This document shows, piece after piece, positions 62,792 through 64,000 of a stretch of DNA of 64,000 bases. Positions within the stretch are counted from its first letter, which is position 1; each line of letters starts with the position of its first letter. Made by a program: the position numbers and the translations under genes. Source of the DNA: Lonepinella sp042468235 (GTDB lineage: Bacteria; Pseudomonadota; Gammaproteobacteria; Enterobacterales; Pasteurellaceae); assembly GCF_042468235.1 (NCBI RefSeq), contig NZ_CP170386.1, positions 310,001 through 374,000 of the forward strand, given 5' to 3'. The notes beneath the pieces were generated by a model. That model searched no databases. It saw nothing but the letters and a program-made list of their open reading frames with translations, and was not told where the DNA came from.

Positions 62792-63637
62792 TTATCTTTT
62801 CTCAATCATGACTTTTATATCTTCTGGCATCGCATAATAAGGGGCAGAAGTAATAAATAAGTCAATACCTAATTTAGCAAAATCCGCAACATTATTTTTA
62901 TTTACCCCACCTGCTACGGATAACATCACATTAGATTTGAGTTGTTGCTTAAGCTCTAAAGCAGCTTTGACATCATCTGAACTAAATTTATCTAATTGAA
63001 TAATATTAGGATTCGCCAATAACATGGCTTGACACTGGGCTAAATTATCCGCTTCAAGGGTGATTTTATTTTCAGGGGCTTGTTGGCGTAATGTTGCCAC
63101 AATATCAATGTAATTCTCTGGTTCGTCCAATAAATTACGGTGATTGGTAAAGACTAAAAGGGTTTCACTGAGTCCTTGACGGTGAATATGTCCACCGCCA
63201 GCTAGCACGGCAGCAGTGGCTAATTTTCTGGTGTTAGGGATGCTTTTTCGCGTACAAGCCACCACGGCATTAGGGTTTATCGCTTTGGCATTTTGCACCA
63301 TTTCTGCGGTATATTGTGCCACACCACAACTCCACTCTAATACCAGTTGTACTACTTTCCATGCTTGATGAAGTTGATCGGCTTGGGCTTCTGCTTGAAT
63401 AAGTAGCGTTCCCGCTGTTACTTCATCGCCATCTTGAACAAAGGCATTAGCTTGAATATGCAATTTGGTTAATAAACGTAATGCGACATTAATACCCGCT
63501 ACCACACCTGCTTTTTTACGTGTAAATGACATACGAGCAGGTTTTTTTCCAATATCTAAGCAATGTGTGGTTAAATCACCACGATAAATATCTTCAAGTA
63601 AAAAATTATCGAGTTCTGGTTCAGAAAAATAGATCAT
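62792..63637 (-). CDS. modD: ModD family pyrophosphorylase-like protein
   Basis: A 281-residue protein of the nicotinate-nucleotide pyrophosphorylase (NadC) superfamily, ModD branch: RKSIPNTRKLATAAVLAGGGHIHRQGLSETLLVFTNHR replaces the NadC equivalents, and VACTRK and SVAGGVNKNN are shared. ModD genes accompany molybdate or related ABC transporters; the biochemical role is not established. Its start overlaps the adjacent ABC ATPase gene by 4 bases (ATGA-type coupling). Confidence 0.88.
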   Translation of the reverse strand: MIYFSEPELDNFLLEDIYRGDLTTHCLDIGKKPARMSFTRKKAGVVAGINVALRLLTKLHIQANAFVQDGDEVTAGTLLIQAEAQADQLHQAWKVVQLVLEWSCGVAQYTAEMVQNAKAINPNAVVACTRKSIPNTRKLATAAVLAGGGHIHRQGLSETLLVFTNHRNLLDEPENYIDIVATLRQQAPENKITLEADNLAQCQAMLLANPNIIQLDKFSSDDVKAALELKQQLKSNVMLSVAGGVNKNNVADFAKLGIDLFITSAPYYAMPEDIKVMIEKR

Positions 63638-64000
63638 AGCGTTTCCTTGAGTGTTCCATGGTGGATAGAGATAGCACGTTCCGCCAGATAGTCGGCTTCT
63701 TTCGGTTCGTGCGTGACCATTAAAATGGTGAGTGAAAATTGCGTTTTTATTTGTTTAATGATTTGCCACATTTGGGTACGAGTATCCCAATCAAGAGAAG
63801 AAAAAGGTTCATCGAGTAACAATAATTTAGGATGACTGATTAATACTCTCGCCAGTGCGACCCGTTGTTGTTCGCCCCCCGAGATTTGATGCGGATAACG
63901 ATCAATTAAATGTTCAATACCCAACTGTTGCAACAAATCTATTTGTTCTGTCAAGGAAATGTGTGTACCTTGTGCTAAGGCTAAATTTTCATTGACCGTT
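63634..64000 (-). CDS. ABC transporter ATP-binding protein (5' end outside window)
   Basis: C-terminal 121 residues of an ABC ATPase; the frame is open to the window edge (TVNENLALAQG is the Q-loop-distal segment), so the start lies beyond position 64000. Signature ISGGEQQRVALARVL, Walker B LLLLDEPFSSLD and switch histidine VTHEPKEA are present; the Walker A half is missing. It ends at GTLKETL without the extra C-terminal regulatory domain of sugar/molybdate ATPases, so it is a short ATPase. Pairing with modD suggests a molybdate/tungstate or similar anion importer. Confidence 0.88.
   Translation of the reverse strand, partial: TVNENLALAQGTHISLTEQIDLLQQLGIEHLIDRYPHQISGGEQQRVALARVLISHPKLLLLDEPFSSLDWDTRTQMWQIIKQIKTQFSLTILMVTHEPKEADYLAERAISIHHGTLKETL

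Noticed and set aside
1..64000. tRNA, rRNA or known riboswitch structures
   Set aside because: I looked for tRNA cloverleaf ends and GTTCGA-type T-loops between genes and saw none convincing; no rRNA-like stretch is present.

Overview
The window comes from a Pasteurellaceae chromosome of the Haemophilus/Aggregatibacter/Pasteurella group. The evidence is the AT-rich sequence, the many copies of the Hin-type DNA uptake word AAGTGCGGT (several as inverted pairs acting as terminators), and housekeeping proteins that read like Haemophilus and Escherichia orthologues. I cannot fix the species from the sequence alone.

Layout. 1-10.3 kb is the distal half of the division and cell wall (dcw) cluster: murD (cut by the window edge), ftsW, murG, murC, ddl, ftsQ, ftsA, ftsZ and lpxC, all on the + strand. 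ushA and pheA follow. 13.3-28.2 kb is mostly on the - strand: rnb, fabI, a yqjD/yqjE/yqjK-like trio, a Nif3-family gene behind a Fur-type yfeABCD (sitABCD) metal importer, tusE, yccA, roxA, rnfH, glnE and a small secreted protein. 28.7-31.5 kb is cydABX. 31.7-39.96 kb holds cmoA, a methyltransferase-like membrane protein, aspS, an orphan ORF, nudB, yebC, a lipoprotein and ruvCAB. 40-51.8 kb holds a DUF945 protein, metF, a dead IS5-type element, a large trimeric autotransporter adhesin, pth, ychF, a second methyltransferase-like membrane protein, mmuM, a class III Fic AMP-transferase, an APC transporter and cobB. 51.8-56.6 kb holds ampG, galE, an ECF sigma factor with an unlisted-size zinc-finger partner gene, and prfC.

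56.6-62.7 kb is an accessory island. It contains decayed glutaredoxin-like and aspartate/glutamate racemase genes, an intact two-gene AAA+ ATPase/subtilisin-like protease module matching the architecture of the IetAS anti-phage defence system, a broken IS481-type transposase, and a cellobiose-type PTS EIIC gene that has lost its 5' end. The window closes with modD and a partial ABC ATPase gene.

Main points for a second look: (1) the IetAS-like module, whose ATPase ends in a helix-turn-helix and whose promoter carries CTTGTCCC words phased at 21-22 bp plus an inverted copy; (2) two copies of a ~105-bp three-hairpin repeat with compensatory stem changes, near 27.8 kb and 31.7 kb; (3) a strong intrinsic terminator inside the leader of the adhesin gene; (4) a ~113-bp inverted repeat plus a second perfect hairpin upstream of yebC; (5) a 59-residue HxxxCxxC protein directly behind the ECF sigma gene.
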